Source: Chiridota heheva
Taxonomy: Eukaryota > Echinodermata > Holothuroidea > Apodida > Chiridotidae
Direction: 5' to 3'
Assembly: GCA_020152595.1 (NCBI GenBank)
Contig: JAIGNY010000912.1
Coordinates: 696,001-760,000 of the forward strand
DNA: 64,000 nt
Part shown: in pieces, positions 63,991 to 64,000 of the stretch
Numbering within the stretch: the first letter of the stretch is position 1
Layout of the letters: the number at the start of each line of letters is the position of its first letter
The notes under the pieces: generated by a model
Seen by the model: only the letters and a program-made list of their open reading frames with translations
The model's database searches: none
What the model was told of the DNA's origin: nothing
Translations under genes and position numbers: made by a program

Positions 63991-64000
63991 TTGGGCATGA

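Noticed and set aside
54348..64000. FBP-B exon 1
   Set aside because: I looked for a minus-strand counterpart of the GEMTQLL/RAGIAQ exon ending two bases into a Leu codon before GT and found none; it probably lies beyond the window.

Overview
The window is metazoan nuclear DNA. It has spliced genes with GT-AG introns of 0.5 to 9.7 kb, a very high load of minisatellites, non-LTR retrotransposon remnants, tRNA-derived SINE-like pieces and foldback/MITE-like elements. There are no operons, ribosome binding sites or bacterial-type genes. Repeat style and intron sizes suggest a marine invertebrate, possibly an echinoderm or another non-vertebrate deuterostome; that placement is inference.

Three protein-coding loci can be assembled, all on the minus strand. 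(1) 7778-10630 is a compact three-exon gene for a 168-residue protein with a Cys-rich start and a charged C-terminal helix, tentatively stathmin-like. (2) 15120-29638 is a six-exon fructose-1,6-bisphosphatase gene (FBP-A). (3) 41032-54347 is exons 2-6 of a second, tandem fructose-1,6-bisphosphatase gene (FBP-B), whose first exon is not visible and probably lies beyond the right edge. Both paralogues share intron positions and phases, so they arose by tandem duplication of an intron-bearing gene. FBP-B is intact over the visible part. FBP-A lacks one base in exon 4, which breaks the reading frame, and the same exon changes a substrate-site Tyr to His. It is either a decaying copy or carries an assembly error.

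Layout. 1-7.7 kb: no gene, with a 250-bp TTAA-type MITE, short tandem arrays and a purine-rich block. 7.8-10.6 kb: the small gene, with a LINE remnant and a hairpin in intron 2. 10.6-15.1 kb: spacer with a 254-bp inverted-repeat element and a GC-rich tandem block. 15.1-29.6 kb: FBP-A, whose introns hold 31-bp and 34-bp minisatellites, a 380-bp (AT)n run, a perfect X-box palindrome, an ETS/CRE composite site, an inverted-repeat element, and two 28-bp palindromes each abutted by 7-bp direct repeats. 30.8-35.5 kb: a 4.7-kb 18-bp minisatellite, followed by a LINE fragment with RT and RNase H (35.5-37.3 kb) and a 24-bp degenerate array. 41.0-54.3 kb: FBP-B, whose 9.7-kb intron 2 holds a 28-bp array, a 24-bp array with higher-order structure and a cluster of related inverted-repeat elements. 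54.4-64 kb: 22-, 40-, 23- and 19-bp arrays, a second copy of the same LINE, and a foldback element at the right edge.

Fructose-1,6-bisphosphatase is the gluconeogenic phosphatase that converts fructose 1,6-bisphosphate to fructose 6-phosphate. Nothing in the window suggests a functional link between it and the small gene. Most very long open frames here (30.8-35.6 kb, 49.0-50.5 kb, 20.8-21.3 kb) are by-products of tandem repeats whose unit length is a multiple of three or which lack stop codons.
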